Assembly: GCA_005879255.1 (NCBI GenBank)
Contig: VBKY01000314.1
Span: 1-6,090 of the forward strand
Source of the DNA: Deltaproteobacteria bacterium
Lineage (GTDB): Bacteria; Desulfobacterota_B; Binatia; UBA9968
DNA: 6,090 nucleotides
Reading direction: 5' to 3'
Of the stretch, positions 1 through 5,807 are shown in pieces. A model generated the notes under the pieces. The model made no database searches, was not told the origin of the DNA, and saw only the letters and a list, made by a program, of their open reading frames with translations. The position numbers and the translations under genes were made by a program. Position 1 is the first letter of the stretch; every line of letters starts with the position of its first letter.

Positions 1-62
1 TCATGAAAAAGCAGAATGTCCCCACCTGAGCGAAGTGGAAGAACGCTAAGGAAAAATTTGTT

Positions 63-174
63 TCTACTTGGCGCCCTTTGCGTCTTTGCGCGAGTCACTC
101 CGATCTCTTTGATTGTCTACTTGGCGCCCTTTGCGTTCTCTGCGGCTAATCTTGTTCGTGCTCTTCGCGGTGCA
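63..174. repeat. Interspersed ACGCAAAG-type repeat, copy 1 (long form)
   Basis: From 76 to 174 this stretch matches 3583-3672 almost base for base, in the same orientation. The shared core includes GCGCGAGTCACTCCGATCTC and ends TTCGCGGTGCA. On the minus strand it reads as loose 8-9 base units of the form AACGCAAAG, GACGCAAAG and GGCGCCAAG. Copy 1 has an extra GGCGCCAAG unit after each of two such units, so a 21-base segment occurs twice inside it (63-83 and 116-136, 53 bases apart). Open frames through it encode low-complexity Arg/Lys/Asp-rich or Leu/Phe-rich peptides of a kind I recall as spurious database proteins, so I do not treat it as coding. It lies about 130 bases beyond the 3' end of the isocitrate lyase gene. 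Its function is unknown. Confidence 0.85.
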
Positions 175-306
175 AGTCTTAAAACGCCGGGCGCGGATTC
201 TCCATCGCAACGGGTTGAGCCTTCGAAATCGGCATGGCCGCCGACGCGCGATCCCCAGATCTTCGACACCGGCGGAGCTCAGACCTCCTTCCTGAGCATC
301 CTCGGT
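175..306. other. Spacer between repeat copy 1 and the isocitrate lyase 3' end
   Basis: GC-rich stretch with no convincing gene. A minus-strand frame stays open from a TGA near 284 down into the repeat (about 55 codons, reading APPVSKIWGSRVGG near its start). It has no credible start signal and I cannot match it to a family. It may be the decayed end of an older gene. The only other structure seen is the hairpin at 277-297. Confidence 0.4.
277..297 (-). terminator. Hairpin just after the isocitrate lyase stop codon
   Basis: GCTCAG (277-282) and CTGAGC (292-297) are perfect 6-bp arms around a 9-base loop. On the minus strand the hairpin begins about 9 bases after the isocitrate lyase stop. No T-run follows on the minus strand, so it is not a canonical intrinsic terminator. 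It could be a weak or Rho-assisted terminator, an mRNA 3'-end stabiliser, or chance. Confidence 0.3.
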
Positions 307-2763
307 CTAACCCACGGCTCTCATAGGCGCGTGGATGGAACGGCCTTTCGACGGCCTAAACTCGTTGGTTATAAAGCGTCTCAGCGACTCATCGTTGGCG
401 AATATCTTTTGAGCCCGCGCGGTGTCTACGCCAATAGCGATAATGTTCGGATCGTCGGTCCGCGCTTCGCGGAAAACGCCGTTCTGGATCATGCGGCTAA
501 CCGACAACCGGTTATCGTCGGTCGGTGTCACGTAATGCACCAGATCGGTTTTGTAACGATGCAGCAGAAAGAAGTGCATTAACGTCATGAGACGGCGGGC
601 GCGATACTTCTTCACGGTATTCTGATCCTTGACCGCGAGAAACTTTCGACCGGCTCTATCCTTATCCACGCGATAAATGATCTCGGCGATCTTGTCGCGG
701 GCCTCATCGAAAACGTTGAGCATCATTTCCTCGGAGCCAGCCCAGCGCTCTTTAACTTCGACGCTGAGTTCGCCGCCTTTATACAGACCCTGCTTACTCC
801 AATGTTCCGTCCACATGCGGAGCCATCTTTCCAGGACGCTCGTGGGCACCTCGACGGATTTTCTGTGCTGAGCCTCGGTAGACTTGCCACCCATAGATGA
901 AGTAGTCAGCGACGGCCCGCGTGCCGCACGCCGGAATCGATCCGCCCACGGCCCGCCAACGAACGTCTGCGGGAATTGCGCTGGATCATTGGCGAGGCGA
1001 AGCGAGCGCTGGATTAGCCGGACGAAACCGAGCACTCCTTCTTCTTTCAGCGCCCGCGCCAGGCGCCCATTCATCAAGGCTTCGGTTTGATGACCGGCAT
1101 AGGTTATGAAATTAAAAACGTAACCCATTTTGCCCAGCTCGGCGGAAAAGCTCCGGATCTGGTCGTCCGTAAATCCCCACGCATCCCAGTTCCATGACGG
1201 CGACAAGTTGTAAGCCAACAGCATGTTGGGGAAGACCTCATGCATGGCTTCAGCCCAAATCCTGTCATCTTCCAAATCCGGCTTGGCCGTTTCACGCCAA
1301 AGCAAATCGCAGAATGGCGCCATGGCCAATCCTCTGGCGGTTGCCATGTCACGCCCGCCCGTAACCGGATAAAAACCTTCGGGCGTCCTGGGCAAGTCCC
1401 AATCCCAGAAGACTTCGATACCCATGGACTTGGCCCGCTCACGGGCTTCGCCATTGGACACCGTGGCGGCAAATTTCCTCCAGCGTTCGACGGATATGGG
1501 AAGCTTGCCCTGACTGCGATGCCGCGCTTCCATGGCCTCAGCGACGGCTTCGCCGTAGGTCTTCAAACCTGCCTTCTCCGCCCATGCCTCGCGGATCACA
1601 GCCAAGACATGGTCGAGGGTTTCTTCCGCGACCTTTTTGGCTGTTACTTCGCGCGTTGCGAGCTGCTCACGCGCATCTCTCCGGCCATTCCCCTCGCGAC
1701 GGGCTTGTTGCCGAAGTTTTTTTAGCGACGAGATCTCTCTATCCATGCGCGCCGTCGCTTCGTCGAATCGAGAAGCGAGATGTTCTTTTCTCAGCCATTC
1801 CTGCGCGTCCCGGTAGGCTTTGTCGGAGATCCTGTACAGCAAATGTCCGTTGATTTCTTTAAAACCCCGATCGTAAAACTTCTTGATGACCGCCAGATTG
1901 ACGTTCTTAAAGGGAACGATATCTGGGTTTGTCGCGCCAAATACAAAAGAATGATCGCGCTCGTCTTCGACGCTGTCTATCGCGGTCGCGTCATTAGAGT
2001 CGGTCCGAGCAACGATCACGCCGGCGACGCCCAAGACGTCGAACTGCAGCCTTGCTGTATTGAGCCGCGCAATCATTTCAGTCGTGGAGACGAGGACCTT
2101 CTGCCCTTGATGGCCACAAACCTTGCAACCCGCTCTTTGGTCTTCAATGTGTATGGCACCGATCTTGTTTTCGACAAACTTCTTGACCAAGTTGCGAATA
2201 TGATGCTCGCCTCCATGTCCGGTGTCGCCGTCGGGAATGATCATCGGCGGATTGAACTCGATAGCCGTGGTCTTTTTTCGCTGCGCCGAAGTCATTCTCA
2301 TCCGATTGGACCTTTGCACTTCGTCCTGGTGCATCAAGGCGCGCACCCACGAGGCTCCTTCCTTGGGAACCCGATCCAGCGCGTAGTTCGCCAAGTCGGC
2401 GCCAGGATCTTCCGAGTCGGAACCGCGGGCCGAAGTGGACCATCCGCCGAGATAGAGAATCTTGATACCCTCCATCACCGCGCGCACCGCTCCGGTCGGT
2501 GAGAAAGGTCCGTAGGTAATTTCCTGCTGTTTCGTTTTGAACAACCGTTGCAGGTAATCGTACATCGTATCGGCCGCGTGCCTAGCGATAGTGTAGTCTT
2601 CGCGGGCGCTTCCGCGGAGCGCGACTACCTCGTAGGCCGTGTGAAGCCGAGTGATTTGTCGGAATCGTTGGCTTTGAAACCAAACCTCGGTGTCGCGCAA
2701 TTCCCTTACCCATTCGATCGCTTCGGTATCTCGCCAAGTATCCGGCCGGATAACCTTATTCAT
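307..2763 (-). CDS. aceA: Isocitrate lyase, long ICL2-type (glyoxylate shunt)
   Basis: Cleaves isocitrate to glyoxylate and succinate in the cytoplasm, the first step of the glyoxylate bypass that lets cells grow on acetate or fatty acids. The frame is intact at 818 residues, longer than ordinary isocitrate lyases (about 430-530) and near the M. tuberculosis ICL2 type (about 766). Visible landmarks: YLGGW 104-108; PDGDTGHGG 177-185 with the presumed Mg-binding aspartates; HIED 205-208; catalytic-loop KVCGH 214-218 with catalytic Cys216; VARTD 251-255; NGHLLY 305-310; a charged helical insert about 329-420; ETAKPDLED 491-499; YNLSPSWNW 518-526; NFITYAGHQ 551-559. The C-terminal region, about 635-800, carries VHYVTPTDDN, matching the ICL2 C-terminal domain reported to bind acetyl-CoA and activate the enzyme. 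The ATG start is supported by GGGAGGT 7 bases upstream. Oddities: KVCGH instead of KKCGH, an extra Cys213, and Gln221 where Gly is usual. No malate synthase is nearby. Identity is secure; activity is inferred. Confidence 0.95.
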   Translation of the reverse strand: MNKVIRPDTWRDTEAIEWVRELRDTEVWFQSQRFRQITRLHTAYEVVALRGSAREDYTIARHAADTMYDYLQRLFKTKQQEITYGPFSPTGAVRAVMEGIKILYLGGWSTSARGSDSEDPGADLANYALDRVPKEGASWVRALMHQDEVQRSNRMRMTSAQRKKTTAIEFNPPMIIPDGDTGHGGEHHIRNLVKKFVENKIGAIHIEDQRAGCKVCGHQGQKVLVSTTEMIARLNTARLQFDVLGVAGVIVARTDSNDATAIDSVEDERDHSFVFGATNPDIVPFKNVNLAVIKKFYDRGFKEINGHLLYRISDKAYRDAQEWLRKEHLASRFDEATARMDREISSLKKLRQQARREGNGRRDAREQLATREVTAKKVAEETLDHVLAVIREAWAEKAGLKTYGEAVAEAMEARHRSQGKLPISVERWRKFAATVSNGEARERAKSMGIEVFWDWDLPRTPEGFYPVTGGRDMATARGLAMAPFCDLLWRETAKPDLEDDRIWAEAMHEVFPNMLLAYNLSPSWNWDAWGFTDDQIRSFSAELGKMGYVFNFITYAGHQTEALMNGRLARALKEEGVLGFVRLIQRSLRLANDPAQFPQTFVGGPWADRFRRAARGPSLTTSSMGGKSTEAQHRKSVEVPTSVLERWLRMWTEHWSKQGLYKGGELSVEVKERWAGSEEMMLNVFDEARDKIAEIIYRVDKDRAGRKFLAVKDQNTVKKYRARRLMTLMHFFLLHRYKTDLVHYVTPTDDNRLSVSRMIQNGVFREARTDDPNIIAIGVDTARAQKIFANDESLRRFITNEFRPSKGRSIHAPMRAVG

Positions 2764-2770
2764 TGTACCA

Positions 2771-2777
2771 ACCTCCC
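2771..2777 (-). promoter_or_regulatory. Ribosome binding site of isocitrate lyase
   Basis: On the minus strand GGGAGGT lies 7 bases before the ATG at 2761-2763. This fixes the start; no other start in this frame has comparable support. Confidence 0.75.
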
Positions 2778-2827
2778 GAATATTCTATTCACTAACGGCG
2801 GACCGGTTTAATGCCGTCTGCGGCAAC

Positions 2828-2843
2828 TCTGGAAATCTCCAGA
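2828..2843. promoter_or_regulatory. Small dyad upstream of isocitrate lyase
   Basis: TCTGGA and TCCAGA form perfect 6-bp arms around a 4-base centre (AATC), about 65 bases upstream of the isocitrate lyase start. The position suits an operator or the hairpin of a leader. No regulator gene is in the window and I recognise no known consensus. A dyad this small can arise by chance. Confidence 0.2.
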
Positions 2844-2930
2844 ATGGCGACAATCCCGCGCCTTCATTTTCCAGCATTCGGACGTTCGAAAGCTGCCGGA
2901 TTATCGGGTCTTATTCAGTTTCGCAATCGG

Positions 2931-3128
2931 TTAGCTTTCACTTATGTCCCATTTGCTAGGTCCCTTAAGTTTTGCGATAAACTCTGCAGTAGGAATTGCC
3001 GGTAGCGTAATACTGCTGACTGTCCCCCGTGAACCCAGATCCGCAGACAAATGAGCAACAGTCTCATTGTCTGGTGCTTCGACAACACTGACAAAATCAA
3101 AACCACCCAGCACTGCATACTGAGCCGA
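2931..3128 (-). pseudogene. 5'-truncated GYD-domain protein fragment
   Basis: The minus strand reads SAQYAVLGGFDFVSVVEAPD and continues through DNETVAHLSADLGSRGTV to LPAIPTAEFIAKLKG. This corresponds to the second half of the GYD family, small alpha/beta-barrel-like proteins of about 90-100 residues and uncertain function. Family members usually have about 45 residues before AQYAVLG; here the frame is closed by TAG at 3129-3131 and the preceding DNA does not read as a GYD N-terminus in any frame I followed. The first possible start is GTG at 3111-3113, which would give only 60 residues without the opening strand and helix. I infer a gene remnant that lost its 5' end. It could instead be a short expressed peptide, but no good ribosome binding site precedes the GTG. 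Confidence 0.65.
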
Positions 3129-3190
3129 CTACCAGGCTAGACACAACAGATAGATTCGGTCAATAGAATTATCCCGTGTGTTTTTGGTAT

Positions 3191-3204
3191 CGTTCGAGCG
3201 AACG
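3191..3204. promoter_or_regulatory. Palindrome upstream of the CBS fragment (possible operator)
   Basis: CGTTCG-AG-CGAACG is a perfect inverted repeat with 6-base arms and a 2-base centre, 20 bases before the ATG of the CBS-type ORF and between it and the divergent GYD fragment. The spacing suits a transcription-factor site. No regulator is linked. The arm order is reversed relative to the GAAC-N4-GTTC box of Gram-positive LexA, so I do not assign it to LexA. Confidence 0.35.
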
Positions 3205-3224
3205 TTAGAAGATAGGGTGACCGT

Positions 3225-3419
3225 ATGTCTCGAGGGACACTGTCAAGCGATAAGACCGCGTCGGTGCTCGATGCCATCGAGCTTATGACTCAGAAAAAGT
3301 CAGGCGCCAGCATATTTACGTCTTTGGGAAGGCTGGTCGGGATTTTTACTGAACGTGAAGTTTTTAAGATCGGAAATTTATTGAAACCAGTCACAGGTCA
3401 CGCTACATGTCAGTTCTAA
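3225..3419 (+). pseudogene. Single CBS motif, truncated CBS-pair protein
   Basis: A 64-residue frame whose first 47 residues form one recognisable CBS motif: SVLDAIELMTQKKSGASIF followed by GRLVGIFTERE. CBS motifs normally occur in pairs (Bateman modules) that bind adenosyl ligands such as AMP or ATP. Here the second motif is missing: after about residue 47 the similarity stops, and a TAA follows the sequence HATCQF. No second motif was seen in other frames downstream. The ATG has a modest AGGGTGA about 4 bases upstream, and an in-frame stop lies just before it, so the start is probably original. It is most likely a 3'-truncated gene. A functional single-motif protein that dimerises is possible but less likely among the surrounding debris. 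Confidence 0.6.
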
Positions 3420-3499
3420 CCAAAGGGTGAAAAACGGAGGGAAAGAATTCACGACCACAAAAGTTCATCCAATCACTGAGAAAAAGGAGGAATGAGAAA
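3420..3499 (+). other. Spacer between CBS fragment and short ORF
   Basis: Purine-rich 80-base spacer. It contains ACGGAGGGAAAG near 3435 and the strong Shine-Dalgarno-like AAAAAGGAGG at 3481-3490. No second CBS motif was found here in any frame. Confidence 0.4.
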
Positions 3500-3619
3500 A
3501 TGGATGACCTATATAAATCCCGATACATTCACTCACTACCGGAGCTCGACCCAGACACTGCTGGGTTCCCAAAGCCCGTGTACTTTGCGTCTTTGCGCGA
3601 GTCACTCCGATCTCTTTGA
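3500..3619 (+). pseudogene. Short ORF with strong RBS, cut off by the repeat
   Basis: ATG at 3500-3502 follows AGGAGG (3485-3490) with 9 bases between, a very good ribosome binding site. The product begins MDDLYKSRYIHSLPELDPDT and continues AGFPKPV. The frame then enters repeat copy 2 and ends 39 residues in all with TGA at 3617-3619, so the last dozen residues are repeat-encoded. An upstream ATG at 3492 is too close to the Shine-Dalgarno. The spacing LPELDPDTAGF recalls the N-terminus of DUF35/OB-fold, acyl-CoA-associated zinc-ribbon proteins (L-P-x-x-D-P-x-T-x-x-F), but the Cys motif that would prove this is absent, so this is a weak guess. I read it as the 5' remnant of a gene whose remainder was replaced by the repeat. 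Confidence 0.45.
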
Positions 3620-3672
3620 TTCTCTACTTTGCGTTCTCTGCGGCTAATCTTCTTCGTTCTCTTCGCGGTGCA
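3583..3672. repeat. Interspersed ACGCAAAG-type repeat, copy 2 (short form)
   Basis: Second, same-orientation copy of the element at 76-174, 90 bases against 99 in the aligned part. The main difference is a missing 9-base unit (GGCGCCAAG on the minus strand) in the middle, plus a few G/C or G/T substitutions. It fills the space between the broken ORF at 3500 and the DUF1989 gene, ending 1 base short of that gene's stop codon. Both copies in this window lie on the 3' side of a minus-strand gene. The peptide NQRDRSDSRKDAK read from its minus strand is a repeat by-product, not a protein. Confidence 0.85.
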
Positions 3673-3673
3673 C

Positions 3674-4312
3674 TTATTCGTCGTAAATCTCCACTCGAAT
3701 CGCCTGTCCCCTACCCGACTCCGGGCATGCGCTTGCGGCGACAAGTAAATCCATTTCGGCTCGGAAGTCGATATGCGCTTCGTCTTTTGGGCGAATCATG
3801 GTGTCGTACATGATGCCGGTGTCGGGATCAATGCGCATGCACTGAAATATATTGAACGGGCTCGGCACGTCATCCGGTGAAATATTCCACGGTTTGACCG
3901 CCGCGCTGAGATTTTCCCAACAGCCGTGGTCGGGGACTTCCTCCGCCGTCTTCGGATTGATATCAACGCCTTCCGCGAACACGCGCTTCGATATCCCCTG
4001 AGCCACCATCTCGAAACGCTTCCTGCTGCACATCCCCTTCTGCAGATCATGCCGCCCTTCCTTAAACGTGTCTTCGACAATCGTCAGCATCGGATTATTG
4101 CGTTTGGAATAAAGAATATCGCCGGTGCTGATAAAAATCTTCACTTGATTCGTCTTTGTTCGTGCCTGATCGAAGCGTTCGGTCAAATCGTGCCGATTGA
4201 ACGCCACGAAATCGACGATGCTCTTCCCCGCGATCCGCAGCCTCTGTCTGTTTCTTACTTCGAACGCCGCGCCGGAATTTTTCGGCACGACGACGCTCTT
4301 CAAGATGGCCAT
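3674..4312 (-). CDS. DUF1989 / urea carboxylase-associated family protein
   Basis: A 212-residue protein with the hallmarks of DUF1989: AAFEV 15-19, DFVAFN 34-39, STGDILYS 62-69, TIVEDT 77-82, RHD 87-89, HGCWENL 129-135, DDVPSPFNIF 147-156, RAEMDLLVA 184-192 and the closing SACP followed by IRVEIY. Members are soluble proteins often encoded beside urea carboxylase and allophanate hydrolase; some related proteins have been linked to guanidine or amide degradation, but the reaction of most is unsettled. The frame extends to an ATG at 4468, but I chose ATG 4312: the family match starts there, GGGGGGAG lies 4 bases upstream, a promoter-like pair lies at 4351-4380, and the extra 52 residues resemble no family segment. 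The TAA lies against repeat copy 2. Length and motifs look complete. No nitrogen-metabolism partner is visible. Confidence 0.85.
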   Translation of the reverse strand: MAILKSVVVPKNSGAAFEVRNRQRLRIAGKSIVDFVAFNRHDLTERFDQARTKTNQVKIFISTGDILYSKRNNPMLTIVEDTFKEGRHDLQKGMCSRKRFEMVAQGISKRVFAEGVDINPKTAEEVPDHGCWENLSAAVKPWNISPDDVPSPFNIFQCMRIDPDTGIMYDTMIRPKDEAHIDFRAEMDLLVAASACPESGRGQAIRVEIYDE

Positions 4313-4350
4313 TAAACTCCCCCCATAATACACGCCTGCCAAGCGGATGA

Positions 4351-4380
4351 ATTCTTTCATCAGGCAGTTGGAGCTGTCAA
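4351..4380 (-). promoter_or_regulatory. Candidate promoter of the DUF1989 gene
   Basis: On the minus strand a perfect -35 box TTGACA (4380-4375) is followed after 18 bases by AAGAAT (4356-4351, 4 of 6 matches to TATAAT). Transcription would start near 4344, giving a leader of about 30 bases that contains the GGGGGGAG ribosome binding site. The geometry supports translation from 4312 rather than from the upstream ATG at 4468. Confidence 0.45.
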
Positions 4381-4488
4381 CTAGAAAGGTCGATCCCCGA
4401 AACTCTGTCCAGCAACCGCGACTCAGCCAGGCCACCCAAACACCGTGCACAGATTGGAAGCATTGCATGAGATTGTATAGACGCGTGA

Positions 4489-4626
4489 TCAGTTCAATCT
4501 CACGCTAAAAATGTGGTTTTCCCACTCGACGAATACCTGTCGCCTTTCATCGTAAATCCCATCTTTCTCTACGACCGCCCCCGTGATACATAACGAGTGG
4601 TGTGTGCAATCAAGAAAGCGGGCGTC
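4489..4626 (-). other. Short protein-like open frame, unrecognised
   Basis: A 45-codon minus-strand frame ending at TGA 4489-4491 reads TGAVVEKDGIYDERRQVFVE, then WENHIFSVRLN. The composition (mixed charge, aromatics, no low complexity) looks more like a real protein C-terminus than a random frame. It has no ATG, GTG or TTG start with a ribosome binding site, and its upstream end overlaps the first codons of the ABC binding-protein gene on the other strand. It may be the tail of a gene destroyed when that gene arrived. I do not recognise the family, and chance is a real alternative. Confidence 0.2.
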
Positions 4627-5604
4627 CTATCAATCCTGTTTGTAGTCGTATTGCTTGCTGTTGCAGTTATAGCCGACGCGCAGCGGCCGGAGCAAAAGGT
4701 TTATCGGGTCGGGGTTCTCCGATCCGACACGCCATCGATTTTTGCTACACGTAACGAGGCTTTCCGTCAGGGTCTGCACGAGCTCGGCTATGTGGAGGGA
4801 AAAAATACTATCATTGAGTATCGATATGCGGAAGGCAAGCTTGATCGGCTTCCCCAGCTCGCTTCCGAACTGGTTGACCACAAAGTCGATGTCATTGTAA
4901 CTGGGGGGAATCAGGCCACTCTCGCCGCCAAGCAAGCGACTAGCACCATCCCAATCGTTGTCGGATCCGCTGGCAACCTTGTCCAGCTTGGAGTCGTCGC
5001 TAGCCTCGATCACCCTGGCGGAAACGTTACCGGGTCAACGAGCATCTCTCCGGATCTTAGGAGGAAACGACTGAGGATCTTGAAGGAAAGTCTGCCGAAG
5101 GTTTCGAGGGTAGCTGTTATTTCTTATCGTCGAAGCGAAGCCTCTCGGGACCGAGAAGAAGTAGCACAGACGGAAATTGCGGCAAAGGCCTTGGGAATAA
5201 CGATCCAATTCATCCAAGTCCAAGCTTTAGAGGATTTTCGCGACGCCTACGCTGCGATCCGGAAAGATCATGCCGACGCGCTAGTCATAATCCAGAGCAG
5301 TTTCACGTTCATTAACCGCGAACAGCTCTTTGCATTTGCAGTGAAAAGGCGACTCGCATCGATGTGCGAGGCATTGTTGTGGACGGAGAACGGTTGCCTT
5401 ATGTCCTACGGGCCTGACTTGCCATCTCAGTATCACCGCGCCGCCTTCTTCGTCGATAAGATTCTCAAGGGTACCCATCCAGGCGACATCCCGGTGGAGT
5501 CGCCTACAAAGTTTGACTTCGTTATTAACCTGAAAGCAGCAAACCAGATCGGCCTCGCGATCCCGCCCACGGTGCTAGCGCGAGCGGATAGGGTGATCAA
5601 GTAA
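4597..5604 (+). CDS. ABC transporter substrate-binding protein, TrpX/ABC_sub_bind family
   Basis: A complete 335-residue periplasmic binding protein of the PF04392 type, which captures a small organic solute for an ABC importer. The N-terminus is a signal peptide: Lys6-Lys7, a hydrophobic core about 9-26 and a likely signal peptidase I site after Ala28 (ADA-QRP); there is no lipobox cysteine. Family landmarks follow: VYRVGVL 35-41, FRQGLHELGYVEGKN 56-70, IEYRYAEGKLDRLPQLA 73-89, VDVIVTGG 97-104, AAKQATSTIPIV 110-121, GGNVTG 141-146, KRLRILKESLPKVSRVAV 157-174, LMSYGPD 268-274, VDKILKG 286-292, PTKFDFVINLKAA 303-315 and the usual C-terminal IPPTVLARAD. The start is GTG 4597 (GTG 4600 is nearly equivalent); no strong Shine-Dalgarno precedes it, so expression may be low. 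No permease or ATPase gene lies beside it, as is common for this much-expanded family. The ligand cannot be predicted. Confidence 0.93.
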   Translation: MVCAIKKAGVLSILFVVVLLAVAVIADAQRPEQKVYRVGVLRSDTPSIFATRNEAFRQGLHELGYVEGKNTIIEYRYAEGKLDRLPQLASELVDHKVDVIVTGGNQATLAAKQATSTIPIVVGSAGNLVQLGVVASLDHPGGNVTGSTSISPDLRRKRLRILKESLPKVSRVAVISYRRSEASRDREEVAQTEIAAKALGITIQFIQVQALEDFRDAYAAIRKDHADALVIIQSSFTFINREQLFAFAVKRRLASMCEALLWTENGCLMSYGPDLPSQYHRAAFFVDKILKGTHPGDIPVESPTKFDFVINLKAANQIGLAIPPTVLARADRVIK

Positions 5605-5807
5605 ATCTGTTTTGAGCGCGACGATTTTAGATCAGTTCTTTTGCGCCCTGGAAATAGCAGCATTGAACTGAACTCTCCTTCGAACGAATCATCTGAGATT
5701 TGCCTTAAGCGTCGTTGGACTAAACCGCTTCGCGGTGGGTGGGAGGCCGCTGCCACCGATATGCTTTCGGTAATCCAGCCGCTGTTACTTTGTCATCGAT
5801 CTTTTTT
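5605..5807. other. Intergenic region before the recombinase gene
   Basis: About 200 bases with no supported gene. Small inverted repeats are present (ACCGC-TTC-GCGGT at 5724-5736 and ACCGA-N7-TCGGT at 5755-5771), and a run of eight T lies at 5802-5809. None of the stems sits directly before the T-run, so I do not call an intrinsic terminator for the binding-protein gene. The left edge of a mobile element carrying the recombinase could fall here, but I see no defined end or target duplication. Confidence 0.4.

Noticed and set aside
63..174. The repeat as a CRISPR array
   Set aside because: The units are short, adjacent and degenerate with no unique spacers, and there are no cas genes.
16..582. 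188-residue plus-strand open frame
   Set aside because: It runs through the repeat, the spacer and then antisense to the isocitrate lyase 3' end; it has no ribosome binding site and no recognisable domain.
1240..1725. 161-residue plus-strand frame antisense to isocitrate lyase
   Set aside because: Shadow frame within a gene of secure identity; no start signal.
1780..2502. 240-residue plus-strand open frame inside the isocitrate lyase gene
   Set aside because: Antisense shadow of a well-supported conserved gene; the composition follows the opposite strand's codons and no family is visible.
2782..2787. TAGAAT on the minus strand as a -10 box for isocitrate lyase
   Set aside because: Transcription would begin inside the ribosome binding site, and no good -35 box lies 16-18 bases upstream.
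3529..3744. 71-residue minus-strand frame reading NQRDRSDSRKDAK
   Set aside because: Generated by the repeat and the out-of-frame end of the DUF1989 gene; peptides of this type are typical repeat artefacts.
3926..4315. 129-residue plus-strand frame
   Set aside because: Antisense to the DUF1989 gene, whose motifs are clear.
4313..4468. N-terminal extension of the DUF1989 protein to the ATG at 4468
   Set aside because: The extra 52 residues match nothing in the family, and the promoter-like boxes and ribosome binding site support the start at 4312.
5433..5756. 107-residue minus-strand frame
   Set aside because: Half is antisense to the binding-protein gene and the rest is intergenic; no start signal or family.
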